Shown one piece after another: positions 1 to 8,879 of a stretch of 64,000 bases of DNA (position 1 is the stretch's first letter; each line of letters opens with the position of its first letter). This stretch comes from an uncultured Caryophanales bacterium (GTDB lineage Bacteria > Bacillota_I > Bacilli_A > Acholeplasmatales > Anaeroplasmataceae): assembly GCA_946626535.1 (NCBI GenBank), contig CAMOUK010000001.1, positions 1-64,000 of the forward strand, read 5' to 3'. The notes under the pieces are model-generated. The model was not told the origin of the DNA and did no database searches. It saw only the letters and a program-made list of their open reading frames with translations. The position numbers and the translations under genes were made by a program.

Positions 1-164
1 CTGGTTCAATTTTATATCGTCAAAGAGGTACAAAGATTTTTGCTGGTACTAATGTAGGTCGTGGTGGCGATGATACATTATTTGCTACAGTATCTGGTAC
101 AGTAAAGTTTGAACGTAAAGGTAGAGATAAAAAGAAAGTATCTGTTTATCCTGTTGCTGAATAA
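1..164 (+). CDS. rpmA: 50S ribosomal protein L27 (5' end cut by window)
   Basis: The reading frame runs from the window edge (first whole codon at base 3) to TAA at 162-164. It encodes the last 53 or so residues of L27, a large-subunit ribosomal protein near the peptidyl-transferase centre. The visible text has the family core [23 protein letters not shown] and the C-terminal [18 protein letters not shown] pattern. The N-terminal third lies outside the window. obgE follows after a terminator-like hairpin, the usual rplU-rpmA-obgE order in Firmicutes. Confidence 0.95.
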   Translation, partial: GSILYRQRGTKIFAGTNVGRGGDDTLFATVSGTVKFERKGRDKKKVSVYPVAE

Positions 165-179
165 TTGTAAAAATTATGT

Positions 180-209
180 GCCCAAACTAGTTTTGGGCCT
201 ATTTTTTTT
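180..209 (+). terminator. Hairpin plus T-run between rpmA and obgE
   Basis: GCCCAAA (180-186) pairs with TTTGGGC (192-198), followed by a T-rich run at 202-209. It probably ends or attenuates the ribosomal-protein transcript before obgE. The obgE ribosome site AAAGGAGG starts directly after it. Confidence 0.75.
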
Positions 210-226
210 AAAAGGAGGTGCTTTAA

Positions 227-1504
227 ATGTTTGTTGATAAAGCGAAATTAGAAGTAATTGCCGGTAAGGGTGGCGATGGTATTGTTGCCTATAGAAGAGA
301 ATTAAAGGTTGAAAAGGGCGGTCCATTTGGAGGTTCAGGTGGAAGAGGTGCTTCAATCATTTTTAGAGGTAATGAAGGCTTATCTACCTTACTAGATTTA
401 AGATACAATAAAATATTAAAGGCACCAGCTGGTGAAAAAGGAAGAAATAAAGGTATGACTGGAGCTAATGCAGAAGATTTTTATGTAGATGTTCCAGTTG
501 GCACAACAATTTTTGATGATGAAACCAACAGAGTAATAGGTGATATTACTAAAAATGGTGAAGAAGTTGTTGTAGCTAAAGGTGGTAGAGGAGGCCGTGG
601 TAACATGGCGTTCGCTACTGGTATTATGAAATGCCCAGATTTTTGTGAGCATGGTGAGGCTGGAGAAGAAAGAAAGATTAGATGTGAGCTTAGAGTTTTA
701 GCCGATTGTGGACTTGTTGGTTTCCCATCTGTTGGAAAATCATCTATAATAGCTGCAGTTTCAAATGCTAGACCACAAATTGCCGCATATCATTTTACAA
801 CTCTTGTTCCAAACTTAGGTATGATTAGGCTAGAAGATGGAAGAGACTTCGTAATGGCAGATTTACCTGGTATTATTGAAGGTGCATCAAAGGGAGCCGG
901 CCTTGGCTTAGAATTCCTAAGACATATAGAACGTTGTAAGGTTATTGTTCATGTTATAGATATGGCAGCAGTTGATGGTAGAGATCCATATGAGGATTAT
1001 GTAAAAATCAACAACGAATTAAAGGAATATAAGATGAATCTTATAAATCGTCCTATGATTATTGTTGCAAATAAGATGGATTTACCTGAAGCTAAAGAAA
1101 ATCTAAAGAAATTTAAAGAGAAGGTTAATGATAAAGAAATTTTTGAAATTTCAGCATTAACTAGAACTAATTTAGATTCTTTACTATATAAGATTGCTGA
1201 TACATTAGATAACACAGATTCATTTAGCTTATTTGAAGAAGATGAGCTTGATGTTGTTTATTATGGATTAAAAGAAGCAGAAGAGGACTTCCATATCGAA
1301 ATTGATAAGGATGGAGTCTACAATGTAACTGGCAAAAAGCTTGAAAAGCTATTTGCTATGACTGATTTTGATTCTGAGACAGCACGTCATCGTTTCGCAA
1401 GACAATTAAGAACATATGGTCTTGATGATAAGCTAAGAAAGCTAGGAGTTAAAAATGGTGATTTAGTAAGACTTCTAGATTATGAATTTGAGTTTATAGA
1501 ATAA
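227..1504 (+). CDS. obgE: Obg family GTPase
   Basis: Essential ribosome-associated GTPase acting in 50S maturation and stress control. The 425-residue length is normal. Residues 1-158 form the glycine-rich Obg fold (many GG repeats near 13-45 and 119-126). The G domain has GFPSVGKSS at 165-173, DLPGIIEGA at 212-220 and NKMD near 281. Residues after about 350 form the C-terminal OCT domain. The ATG at 227 has a strong AAAGGAGG ribosome site 7-10 bases upstream. rpmA lies before it and rnpB after it. Confidence 0.97.
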   Translation: MFVDKAKLEVIAGKGGDGIVAYRRELKVEKGGPFGGSGGRGASIIFRGNEGLSTLLDLRYNKILKAPAGEKGRNKGMTGANAEDFYVDVPVGTTIFDDETNRVIGDITKNGEEVVVAKGGRGGRGNMAFATGIMKCPDFCEHGEAGEERKIRCELRVLADCGLVGFPSVGKSSIIAAVSNARPQIAAYHFTTLVPNLGMIRLEDGRDFVMADLPGIIEGASKGAGLGLEFLRHIERCKVIVHVIDMAAVDGRDPYEDYVKINNELKEYKMNLINRPMIIVANKMDLPEAKENLKKFKEKVNDKEIFEISALTRTNLDSLLYKIADTLDNTDSFSLFEEDELDVVYYGLKEAEEDFHIEIDKDGVYNVTGKKLEKLFAMTDFDSETARHRFARQLRTYGLDDKLRKLGVKNGDLVRLLDYEFEFIE

Positions 1505-1510
1505 TAATTA

Positions 1511-1539
1511 TTTACAATAATTAAGTTTTTTATTATAAT
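1511..1539 (+). promoter_or_regulatory. Promoter of rnpB
   Basis: TTTACA (1511-1516) and TATAAT (1534-1539) are separated by 17 bp and sit immediately before the RNase P RNA. This is a near-consensus sigma-A promoter just after the obgE stop. Confidence 0.75.
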
Positions 1540-1542
1540 ACT

Positions 1543-1890
1543 TTTGGTAGTTGGGTAGCTGAGCACGTAAGTGTTAGGAAAGTCCATGCTAGCACAGTCT
1601 GTGATGGCTGTAGTGTTTGCGCAAGTATAATAAATAAAGCTTGGTACTAGAAATAGTAACGGCGGATGATGACCTAAAGCTTCGGCCATGGTCTAGTCTG
1701 TAAAGTGCCACAGAAACGAGTTTATTAGAAATGATAAAATGAAACGTTGGTAAACCCCACAAGCTAGAAACCCAAATTTTGGTAGGGGAGTTTTTAATGG
1801 CGAATTAGAAGCTAATTAAAAGACGATATAATCGTAGATAAATAGCTACCACCCGCAAGGGTACAGAACATGGCTTATAAACTACTAAAT
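1543..1890 (+). ncRNA. rnpB: RNase P RNA, B type
   Basis: Catalytic RNA of ribonuclease P, which matures tRNA 5' ends. Conserved blocks visible in order are GAAAGTCCATGCT near 1577, GTGCCACAGAAACGA near 1705, a GAAACG-TTGGTAAACCCC block near 1740, GAAACCCAAATTTTGGTAGGGG near 1767-1790, and the closing ACAGAACATGGCTTAT near 1863. Their order and spacing match the Bacillus type, not the E. coli type. The ends TTTGGTAGTT and AACTACTAAA pair to form helix P1, which fixes the boundaries to within a few bases. Confidence 0.95.
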
Positions 1891-1895
1891 TAATT

Positions 1896-1921
1896 AAATG
1901 GCTGTTGAAGCCATTTTATTT
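1896..1921 (+). terminator. Terminator of rnpB
   Basis: AAATGGCT (1896-1903) pairs with AGCCATTT (1909-1916) over a 5-base loop, followed by TTTATTTTAT. It closes the rnpB transcript just upstream of the ABC-F ribosome site. Confidence 0.8.
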
Positions 1922-1935
1922 TATAGGAGATAATC

Positions 1936-3678
1936 ATGAATATTACATTTGATAACGTCTCATTTAAATATATTGAAAAGCCTATTTTAGATAAGGCTTC
2001 ATTTTCTATTACTGATACAGATAAAATTGGTATTGTAGGTACTAATGGTACAGGAAAAACTACTTTATTAAAGCTCATATTAGGAATTGAAAAGCCTAAT
2101 AGTGGAGATATTATAATATCTGGTGGTTTAAGAATTAATTATTTAGAACAAGATCCAGTTTTTGATGAAACAAAATCATTATTAGATATAATAATGGAAA
2201 AATCTACAAAGGAATTTCCAATTTTAGAATATGAAGCCAATTCTATATTATCTAAGTTAGGCTTTTATGATTCATCTATTACACCAAAGGGCTTTTCTGG
2301 TGGTCAAAAGAAAAGATTAGCATTAGCTAAAACCTTAGTTACACCAGCTGATATTTTAATACTAGATGAACCTACAAACCATTTAGATAATGATATAATA
2401 ATTTGGTTAGAAAAGTATCTAATTAAGTCTAAAAAAGGCTTATTGATGGTTACTCATGATAGATATTTTTTACAAAGAGTATGTAATAAGATGATGGAGC
2501 TAGATTTTGGTAAAACATATTTATATGATGCCAATTATGAAAATTTCTTAGAATTAAAGGAAAAAAGATTAGAAGAACAAGCCCATGAACAACAAAAGCT
2601 TAAAAGCTTCTTGAAACAAGAACGTGAATGGATGAATCGTGGAGTTGAGGCAAGAAGAACTAAATCAAAATCTAGAATCCAAAAATTTGAAGAATTATCT
2701 AAAATTAAATTTAACGAGTCTAAAACCTTTGAGCTATCAAGTGTTAATACCTATTTAGGAAAGAAGCTTATAGAGCTTAAAAATGGCTCAAAAGCCTTTG
2801 GTGATAATAAATTATTTGATAATTTCTCATTTATTTTAAATAGATCTGATATTATAGGTATCGTAGGTGAAAATGGCTGTGGTAAAACTACCCTATTTAA
2901 GATATTGATGGGACAAGAAAAATTAGATAGTGGTGAGCTTATATTAGGTGAAACATTAAATATAGGCTACTTCAGTCAAAATATCGAATTAATTAATCCT
3001 GAAATTAGAGTAATTGATTATATTGAAGATGAGGCAGCTCTAATTGATACATTAGAGGGTAAAATTACCGCATCTAGCCTACTTGAAAGATTCTTATTTG
3101 ATAAGAATGCTCAATATTCAAAGGTTAAGATGCTATCAGGTGGAGAAAAAAGAAGATTACAGCTTGTTAAAACATTAATTAAAAATCCTAATATTTTACT
3201 ATTTGATGAGCCTACAAATGATTTAGATTTATATACTCTAGAAATACTTGAGGACTATCTATTAAGCTTTAATGGGCCTATTTTAGTAGTGTCACATGAT
3301 AGATATTTTCTAGATAAAATTTGTAATAAACTATTTATATTTGAAAATAATAAAATAAAGGAATCTATATTATCATTTAGTGAATATTTAGCAACTAAGG
3401 AGGAAGAAGAAAAAGCTCCTATTGCAGAAGCTAAAGTATATAAAAATACTAATAAATTTCCTCCAAAGCTTAGAAATGAGCTAAATAAATTAGAAGACGA
3501 AATACCTCTACTAGAGGATAAAGCAAAGTCACTTAATGATGAATTAAAGCAATCATCTACTGATTTCCATAAATTAATGGAATTACAGGATGAATTAAAT
3601 AATTTAGAAAAAGAATTAGAAGATAAAACAAATAGATATTTTGAACTTTTAGAAATAAAAGAATCATATGAAAAATAA
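1936..3678 (+). CDS. ABC-F ATPase, Uup/YfmR-like
   Basis: Soluble two-domain ABC protein of the ABC-F class, which acts on the ribosome rather than in transport; no membrane segments are visible. The first nucleotide-binding domain has the P-loop GTNGTGKTT at 35-43 and signature FSGGQKKR. The second has GENGCGKTT and LSGGEKRR, each with a Walker B LDEPTN/FDEPTN. The interdomain linker is charged and helical. The last 80 or so residues form a coiled coil like the Uup/YfmR C-terminal domain. The ATG is preceded by TAGGAGAT. The exact subfamily, and hence rescue versus resistance role, is inference. Confidence 0.88.
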   Translation: MNITFDNVSFKYIEKPILDKASFSITDTDKIGIVGTNGTGKTTLLKLILGIEKPNSGDIIISGGLRINYLEQDPVFDETKSLLDIIMEKSTKEFPILEYEANSILSKLGFYDSSITPKGFSGGQKKRLALAKTLVTPADILILDEPTNHLDNDIIIWLEKYLIKSKKGLLMVTHDRYFLQRVCNKMMELDFGKTYLYDANYENFLELKEKRLEEQAHEQQKLKSFLKQEREWMNRGVEARRTKSKSRIQKFEELSKIKFNESKTFELSSVNTYLGKKLIELKNGSKAFGDNKLFDNFSFILNRSDIIGIVGENGCGKTTLFKILMGQEKLDSGELILGETLNIGYFSQNIELINPEIRVIDYIEDEAALIDTLEGKITASSLLERFLFDKNAQYSKVKMLSGGEKRRLQLVKTLIKNPNILLFDEPTNDLDLYTLEILEDYLLSFNGPILVVSHDRYFLDKICNKLFIFENNKIKESILSFSEYLATKEEEEKAPIAEAKVYKNTNKFPPKLRNELNKLEDEIPLLEDKAKSLNDELKQSSTDFHKLMELQDELNNLEKELEDKTNRYFELLEIKESYEK

Positions 3679-3690
3679 AGAGTGAATTTT

Positions 3691-5046
3691 ATGAATAAGC
3701 AATTTTGGAAAAAGGTATTAATAATAGGCTTTCCTGTTGCGATTCAAAATTTAATAAATACAACAGTTAATATGGTAGATACCTTTATGATAGGTTCATT
3801 AGGTGATGAATATGTATCAGCAGTAGGTCTTGCCAATAAAATATTTTTTGTTATGAATTTATTAATATTTGGAATTGTTTCAGGATGTTCAGTTTTATTA
3901 AGCCAATATTTTGGAAAAAAAGATGAAAAAAATTTAAATAAAACATTTGGCTTTATGATGATTCTTTCCATAATAGGTAGTTTATTATTCTTTATTGCGG
4001 CCCTATTAATTCCAAGACAATTAATGATGATATTTACTCAAAGTGATAAATTAATTGATATAGGATCATCATATTTAAAAATAGTATCAATAAGCTATGT
4101 ATTTACTGCCTTTTCAATGGCTACAGGAATGTTACTAAGAAGCATTAATAAAGCAAAAGCACCAATGTATTTTACAATTATATCAGTTCTAGTAAATGTA
4201 TTATTTAATTACATATTTATCTTTGGTTCATTTGGAGCACCAAGATTACTCGCAAATGGTGCTGCCATAGGAACAATAATAGCTAGAATAGTTGAATTTA
4301 CATTAATATTACTATATGTAATTTTTGGTAAGCTAAATGTAAAATTAAATTTTAAAGATATTATATCAATAGATTCATATACTATTAAAAAGAATTTAAA
4401 ATTTGCATTACCTGTAATAATTAATGAATTAGGCTGGGGATTAGGAACAACCATGTATTCAGTAATTTATGGTCATATGTCTGATGATGTTGTTGCGGCA
4501 ATGACTATATCAACTGCATTAGAGGATTTAGTCTATGCATTATTATTTGGTATATCTACAGCCTGTGCAGTAATTGTAGGAAATCAGCTTGGAGCTAACG
4601 ACTTAGAAGGTGCTCAAAAAACTGCTAAAAAACTACTTATTGCAGGAATTGGCTTATCAGCTGTTTTAGCAGTTGTGCTAATAGCGTTAATAAATCCGTA
4701 CATTCTACTTTATAAAGCAAATGATAATGTAATAGCTGACATTAAAAAGGTATGTATAGCATATGCCTTTATAATGCCTGCAAGAACCTTTAATTTAATA
4801 ATGATTGTTGGTATATTAAGAAGTGGTGGAGACACCCTATTTTCAATGATTATGGAGCTTGCATGCCTATGGGGTGTAGGATTATCCTTAGGAACAATTG
4901 GCGCATTTGTTTTTAAATTAGATGTATTATATGTATATTTATTATTTGAAACAGAACAAATTGTAAAGGTAGTAGTTGGATTTATAAGATATAGGCAAAA
5001 AAAGTGGGTAAGAAATATTGCGGTAAGAGAAGAAATTAGTTATTAA
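3691..5046 (+). CDS. MATE family multidrug/sodium antiporter
   Basis: Integral membrane exporter with about twelve hydrophobic segments in two six-helix bundles, about 451 residues, normal for MATE. The N-terminal VAIQNLINTTVNMVDTFMIG and the later LGWGLGTTMYSVIYG/MTISTALEDLVYALLFG are the paired family motifs. A GTG at 3682 is also open, but ATG 3691 is preferred because AAAGAG lies 8 bases upstream of it. It follows the ABC-F gene by only a few bases, so the two are probably co-transcribed. The substrate cannot be read from the sequence. Confidence 0.9.
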   Translation: MNKQFWKKVLIIGFPVAIQNLINTTVNMVDTFMIGSLGDEYVSAVGLANKIFFVMNLLIFGIVSGCSVLLSQYFGKKDEKNLNKTFGFMMILSIIGSLLFFIAALLIPRQLMMIFTQSDKLIDIGSSYLKIVSISYVFTAFSMATGMLLRSINKAKAPMYFTIISVLVNVLFNYIFIFGSFGAPRLLANGAAIGTIIARIVEFTLILLYVIFGKLNVKLNFKDIISIDSYTIKKNLKFALPVIINELGWGLGTTMYSVIYGHMSDDVVAAMTISTALEDLVYALLFGISTACAVIVGNQLGANDLEGAQKTAKKLLIAGIGLSAVLAVVLIALINPYILLYKANDNVIADIKKVCIAYAFIMPARTFNLIMIVGILRSGGDTLFSMIMELACLWGVGLSLGTIGAFVFKLDVLYVYLLFETEQIVKVVVGFIRYRQKKWVRNIAVREEISY

Positions 5047-5117
5047 ATATCCTTGAAATATTAAAAAAACAATGTTATTATATAGATGTCGAAAGACAGT
5101 AGAATATGTGGAAATGG

Positions 5118-5157
5118 AAAAAGGGAAAGTTGGCGCTTTCCCTTTTTCTTTCGCTTT
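5118..5157 (+). terminator. Strong terminator after the MATE gene
   Basis: AAAAAGGGAAAG (5118-5129) pairs with CTTTCCCTTTTT (5136-5147) over a 6-base loop, with more T further on. The 12-bp stem ends the ABC-F/MATE transcript. Since the arms are A- and T-rich it may also act on the opposite strand, behind the small frames at 5188-5309. Confidence 0.85.
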
Positions 5158-5187
5158 TTTTGGATTTAGCAGAATATGTGGTCCCTA

Positions 5188-5259
5188 CTATGGACGATTC
5201 TTATTCATAATTAATAATATTAACAATAATATTACAATTAATAAAACAAGTGTTTCCAC
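5188..5259 (-). CDS. Candidate 23-residue membrane peptide
   Basis: The frame starts with GTG at 5259 and reads METLVLLIVILLLILLIMNK followed by NRP and TAG. It is one uninterrupted hydrophobic helix with a basic C-terminus. TAGGAG lies 7 bases before the GTG, and an in-frame TAA directly precedes the start, so the start is well defined. Size and layout resemble single-helix regulatory or toxin-like peptides, but I recognise no family. It sits in a 550-bp gap behind another tiny frame with its own ribosome site. Expression is unproven. Confidence 0.4.
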   Translation of the reverse strand: METLVLLIVILLLILLIMNKNRP

Positions 5260-5279
5260 TTAGGTCTCCTACAAAAATT

Positions 5280-5309
5280 CTACCAAAATCCCATCCTTGT
5301 AGTAAACAT
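5280..5309 (-). CDS. Candidate 9-residue leader peptide
   Basis: ATG at 5309 begins MFTTRMGFW followed by TAG. Its upstream TTGGAGGTAG is one of the better ribosome sites of the region. It ends 20 bases before the 23-residue frame, so the pair looks like a leader/peptide arrangement. At this length a chance match cannot be excluded. Confidence 0.25.
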   Translation of the reverse strand: MFTTRMGFW

Positions 5310-5544
5310 TCTACTACCTCCAATTTTAGCTAGTTACATTCGTAACAATTATATTCTATTGATTCATAACAATATTGTAAATGTAAAAAAAGAAAATACT
5401 TATTAGACTTTTTTATAGTTAGAGTACTTTCTATTGTAATTTCTTATAATGAAAAAAAATTTAAAAAAAATCGAATTTTTAAACTATTATTATATTGAGG
5501 GTATTACGTAAAAATATACATATATATATATTTTATACTTTAAA
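5310..5544. other. Gene-free AT-rich stretch before lepA
   Basis: Apart from the two tiny minus-strand frames, the 5047-5597 gap holds no recognisable gene. Near its right end TATTACGT occurs at about 5512 and again at about 5553, and an alternating TATATA run lies at 5518-5531. I see no tRNA or known riboswitch. Confidence 0.5.
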
Positions 5545-5573
5545 TTGAAAATATTACGTGTTTTTGATAAAAT
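5545..5573 (+). promoter_or_regulatory. Promoter of the lepA operon
   Basis: TTGAAA (5545-5550) and TAAAAT (5568-5573) are 17 bp apart, about 25 bases before the lepA start. Confidence 0.65.
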
Positions 5574-5597
5574 AATAAAGATTGGAGATGAGTTAAT

Positions 5598-7421
5598 TTG
5601 GATACAATTTCAGATATGAAAAAACGTCAAAAGTTCATAAGAAATTTCTGCATAATTGCCCATATTGATCATGGAAAATCTACTTTAGCAGATAGAATAT
5701 TAGAAATATGTGATTCTGTTGAAAAAAGAGAAATGCAAGATCAAATTCTAGATTCTATGGAACTAGAAAGAGAACGTGGAATTACAATTAAATTAAATGC
5801 AGTAGCATTAAAATATAAAGCTAATTCTGGAGTAGAATATGAATTTCATTTAATTGATACCCCAGGTCATGTCGATTTTACTTATGAAGTATCAAGAAGC
5901 TTAGCAGCTTGTGATGGAGCAATACTTGTAGTTGATGCAACTCAAGGTGTTGAAGCTCAAACACTTGCTAACGTCTATTTAGCACTTGATAATAACTTAG
6001 AAATATTACCTTTAATTAATAAAATAGATCTACCTTCAGCTGACCCAGATAAGGCTAAAGCTGAAATAGAAGATGTTATTGGTCTTCCAGCAAGCGACGC
6101 TGTGCTTGCTTCAGCAAAAACTGGTGTAGGTGTAAGAGACATATTAGAACAAATTGTTGATTTTATTCCTGCCCCAATGGGAAATATTGAAGGAAAGACA
6201 CAAGCCTTAATATTTGATAGTGCCTTTGATGCTTATAGAGGTGTAGTTATCTTAGTATGTGTTAAAGAAGGTATTATTAGAGTTGGTGATACAATTCATC
6301 TAATGGCAACTGGGGCTGAATATTTAGTTGTTGAATTAGGTGTTAGAACACCAAAAGAGGTTAAAAGAGATTATTTGATGGCTGGTGATGTTGGTTATAT
6401 TACAGCCTCAATTAAAGATATTAATATGGTTCATGTAGGTGATACTGTAACAACAGTTGAAAACATGGCTGAAAATGCTCTACCAGGCTATAGAAAGCTA
6501 AATCCAATGGTATTCTGTGGTCTATATCCAATAGATTCTAAACAGTATGAGGATTTAAGAGATGCCTTAGATAAATTAAAGCTATCTGATGCATCATTAG
6601 TATTTGAGCCTGAAACATCTCAAGCATTAGGCTTCGGATTTAGAACTGGCTTTTTAGGCTTGCTTCATATGGATATTATTAAAGAAAGAATATCTAGAGA
6701 ATTTGGAATTGAGCTTATCGCAACAGCACCATCTGTAGAATATCATGTATATTTAACTGATGGAACAATGCTTGCTATAGATAACCCAGCTGACCTACCT
6801 GATTTAACATCAGTATCAAGAATTGAAGAGCCATTTGTAAAAGCTACTATTATGACTCCATCAGATTATATAGGTTCAGTAATGGATTTATGTCAAAAGA
6901 AGCGTGGTATATTTATCGATATGCAATATATTGAAGAAACAAGAGCTGTCCTACATTATAGAATGCCTCTATTAGAAATTGTTTATGATTTCTTTGATAA
7001 GCTAAAAAGTTCTACAAAGGGCTATGCTTCATTCGACTATGAAATAGGTGATTATGAGCAATCTAAGCTTGTTAAGATGGATATTATGCTTAATGGTGAG
7101 ATTGTAGATGCCCTATCGTTAATCGTTCATAAGGATTTTGCTTATGATAGAGGTAGAATCTTAGTTGAAAAGCTAAAGGAGATAATTCCAAGACATTTAT
7201 TTGAAATACCTGTTCAAGCGGTTATTAACCATAAGGTTATCGCAAGAAGTGATATTAAGGCATTAAGAAAAGATGTTTTAGCTAAGTGCTATGGTGGAGA
7301 TATCTCAAGAAAGAAAAAATTATTAGAAAAGCAAAAAGAAGGTAAAAAGAAAATGAAGGCAATTGGATCTGTAGATGTTCCACAGGATGCTTTCTTAGCT
7401 ATTTTATCTACTGATGAATAA
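5598..7421 (+). CDS. lepA: Elongation factor 4 (LepA)
   Basis: Ribosomal GTPase that back-translocates or remodels stalled ribosomes. The 607-residue length is normal. Visible marks are the P-loop AHIDHGKST near 21-29, [26 protein letters not shown], and the LepA-specific C-terminal [24 protein letters not shown]. The start is TTG, chosen because GGAG at 5584-5587 lies 10 bases upstream; the next in-frame ATG (5616) is too far from any ribosome site. It heads an operon of lepA, Nudix, cysteine-motif and HIT genes that overlap or nearly touch. Confidence 0.96.
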   Translation: MDTISDMKKRQKFIRNFCIIAHIDHGKSTLADRILEICDSVEKREMQDQILDSMELERERGITIKLNAVALKYKANSGVEYEFHLIDTPGHVDFTYEVSRSLAACDGAILVVDATQGVEAQTLANVYLALDNNLEILPLINKIDLPSADPDKAKAEIEDVIGLPASDAVLASAKTGVGVRDILEQIVDFIPAPMGNIEGKTQALIFDSAFDAYRGVVILVCVKEGIIRVGDTIHLMATGAEYLVVELGVRTPKEVKRDYLMAGDVGYITASIKDINMVHVGDTVTTVENMAENALPGYRKLNPMVFCGLYPIDSKQYEDLRDALDKLKLSDASLVFEPETSQALGFGFRTGFLGLLHMDIIKERISREFGIELIATAPSVEYHVYLTDGTMLAIDNPADLPDLTSVSRIEEPFVKATIMTPSDYIGSVMDLCQKKRGIFIDMQYIEETRAVLHYRMPLLEIVYDFFDKLKSSTKGYASFDYEIGDYEQSKLVKMDIMLNGEIVDALSLIVHKDFAYDRGRILVEKLKEIIPRHLFEIPVQAVINHKVIARSDIKALRKDVLAKCYGGDISRKKKLLEKQKEGKKKMKAIGSVDVPQDAFLAILSTDE

Positions 7422-7932
7422 TATGATTGAATTATATTTAAAGGATAATGAATTTGAGAATTTAGGAATCACTCATACAAGACATGTAGCAAGAGCTATA
7501 GTGTTAGAGGATGATAAAATTCTTATGCTTAGAGTAAATAGAGATGATGAATTTGGTAAGGCCTGCTATCTAGAGACATCTGGTGGTGGAGTAGATGAAG
7601 GTGAAACTCCTGAACAAGCTGTTTTAAGAGAAATAGATGAGGAATTAGGCGTTAAAGGTGAAATTATTACTAAATTAGGTATCGTTGATGATTATTATAA
7701 TAAAATAAAGCGTCATAATATTAATCATTATTATTTAGTAAAGGTTACTGGTAAAACTAAAATTCATCATGTATCTGCTGGTGATTCTTTAATTGATGGT
7801 ATTTTAAAATTAGATTTTAATGATATATTTTTAGAATATGATAATAAAAATGAAAAGATTAAAAGACTAGTTTATAGTAGAGAAGAACCAATTGTAAGGG
7901 AATCATATTCCTATTTAAAAGGATGTAATTAA
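7414..7932 (+). CDS. Nudix hydrolase
   Basis: Hydrolase of a nucleoside diphosphate linked to another moiety. The Nudix box is complete: [23 protein letters not shown], matching GX5EX7REUXEEXGU. The start overlaps the lepA stop by 8 bases; an ATG at 7423 is an alternative. The protein is 172 residues, about the usual single-domain size. The substrate is unknown. It is followed by the cysteine-motif gene after one base. Confidence 0.85.
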   Translation: MNNMIELYLKDNEFENLGITHTRHVARAIVLEDDKILMLRVNRDDEFGKACYLETSGGGVDEGETPEQAVLREIDEELGVKGEIITKLGIVDDYYNKIKRHNINHYYLVKVTGKTKIHHVSAGDSLIDGILKLDFNDIFLEYDNKNEKIKRLVYSREEPIVRESYSYLKGCN

Positions 7933-7933
7933 A

Positions 7934-8341
7934 ATGAATAGAATTGAAAATGCAGTTAATTTAAAAGCCACTGGTCAAGCAAATTGCTGCCAAGCTATAA
8001 CATCAAGCTATGCAGACCTAACTAATGTTGATAAAGCTACTCTAAATAAGCTTTCAGAGGGCTTTGGACAAGGTATGGGATGCTTAGAATCAACTTGTGG
8101 AGCATTAATTGGAGCTAATATTATATTAGGTTTAAAAAATGATTCACAAATTAATACAAAGATGATGTCAAAGGTTTTATTAAAGGAATTTGAGTTGAAA
8201 TCAGGGGCAACTATTTGTAAAATATTAAAAGGAGTAGATACTAAAAAAGTATTAACTCCATGTAATGATTGTGTTAGAAATGCTGCAATGGCATTAGAAA
8301 AGGTCTTAAAGGAAAATAAATTAATGGAGGAAGAGGAATAA
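7934..8341 (+). CDS. C_GCAxxG_C_C family redox-type protein
   Basis: Small cysteine-patterned protein of the family named for the C-GCAxxG-C-C motif. Visible cysteines are CC near residue 18-19, MGCLESTCGALIGA near 50-63, a lysine-flanked TICKIL, and CNDC near 109-112. Such proteins are thought to carry a metal or redox site, but the reaction is not known. It lies between Nudix and HIT genes, and its stop overlaps the HIT start (TAATG). Confidence 0.8.
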   Translation: MNRIENAVNLKATGQANCCQAITSSYADLTNVDKATLNKLSEGFGQGMGCLESTCGALIGANIILGLKNDSQINTKMMSKVLLKEFELKSGATICKILKGVDTKKVLTPCNDCVRNAAMALEKVLKENKLMEEEE

Positions 8342-8772
8342 TGAAAAAAGAAGGATGTCCATATTGCCAAAAAGGTGAATTTTTAGAAAAATTTGGTAGA
8401 TTAGCTTTTGAAACTGAAAACTCAGAGGTTATAGTTTTTAAAGATCAAACTAATAAAGGTAGAGCTATAGTTGCTTATAAGGGTGACCACGTAGCTGAAA
8501 TTAAGGATTTAACTGATGAACAAAGAAATGCCTTTATGAAGGATGTATCAGATGTTGCAAAGGCAATCGATAAAGCATATCATCCATATCGTATTAATTA
8601 TGGAGCATTCGGTGATACACTAGGTCACCTACACTTCCATATAGTTCCTAAATATGAAGGTGGAGATTCATTTGGCGGCATGTTTGTAATGAATCATGGT
8701 GCTGATTCATATGCATCAGATCAAGAAATTGAAGAAGTAATAAATAATATAAAGAAGTATTATAAGGCTTAA
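8341..8772 (+). CDS. HIT family hydrolase
   Basis: Histidine-triad nucleotide hydrolase or transferase. The catalytic HLHFHIVPKY (HxHxH) is complete near residues 97-106. The N-terminal CPYC pair could bind zinc, as in some HIT proteins. The protein has 143 residues, near the family norm. It is the last gene of the lepA operon and is followed by a terminator. Confidence 0.88.
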   Translation: MKKEGCPYCQKGEFLEKFGRLAFETENSEVIVFKDQTNKGRAIVAYKGDHVAEIKDLTDEQRNAFMKDVSDVAKAIDKAYHPYRINYGAFGDTLGHLHFHIVPKYEGGDSFGGMFVMNHGADSYASDQEIEEVINNIKKYYKA

Positions 8773-8773
8773 G

Positions 8774-8796
8774 AAATGCGAATTATCGCATTTTTT
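8774..8796 (+). terminator. Terminator of the lepA operon
   Basis: AAATGCGA (8774-8781) pairs with TCGCATTT (8786-8793) and is followed by TTTTTT. Confidence 0.85.
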
Positions 8797-8817
8797 AATA
8801 TAACAGCTTGTTCGTGC

Positions 8818-8846
8818 TTGAAAAACAAGTGTATATTTGTTAGAAT
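8818..8846 (+). promoter_or_regulatory. Promoter of hom
   Basis: TTGAAA (8818-8823) and TAGAAT (8841-8846) are 17 bp apart, 34 bases before the homoserine dehydrogenase start. Confidence 0.65.
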
Positions 8847-8879
8847 ACTATCGAGAGGTTTATATAAGAGAGGTTATTT

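Noticed and set aside
5085..5094. Spo0A box (TGTCGAA) before the MATE terminator
   Set aside because: A single 7-mer at the end of a transcript, expected by chance, with no sporulation gene nearby.
5072..5263. 63-residue plus-strand frame after the MATE gene
   Set aside because: It reads through the strong terminator hairpin and has no ribosome site or family likeness.
8008..8370. 120-residue minus-strand frame over the cysteine-motif gene
   Set aside because: Antisense shadow within the lepA operon.
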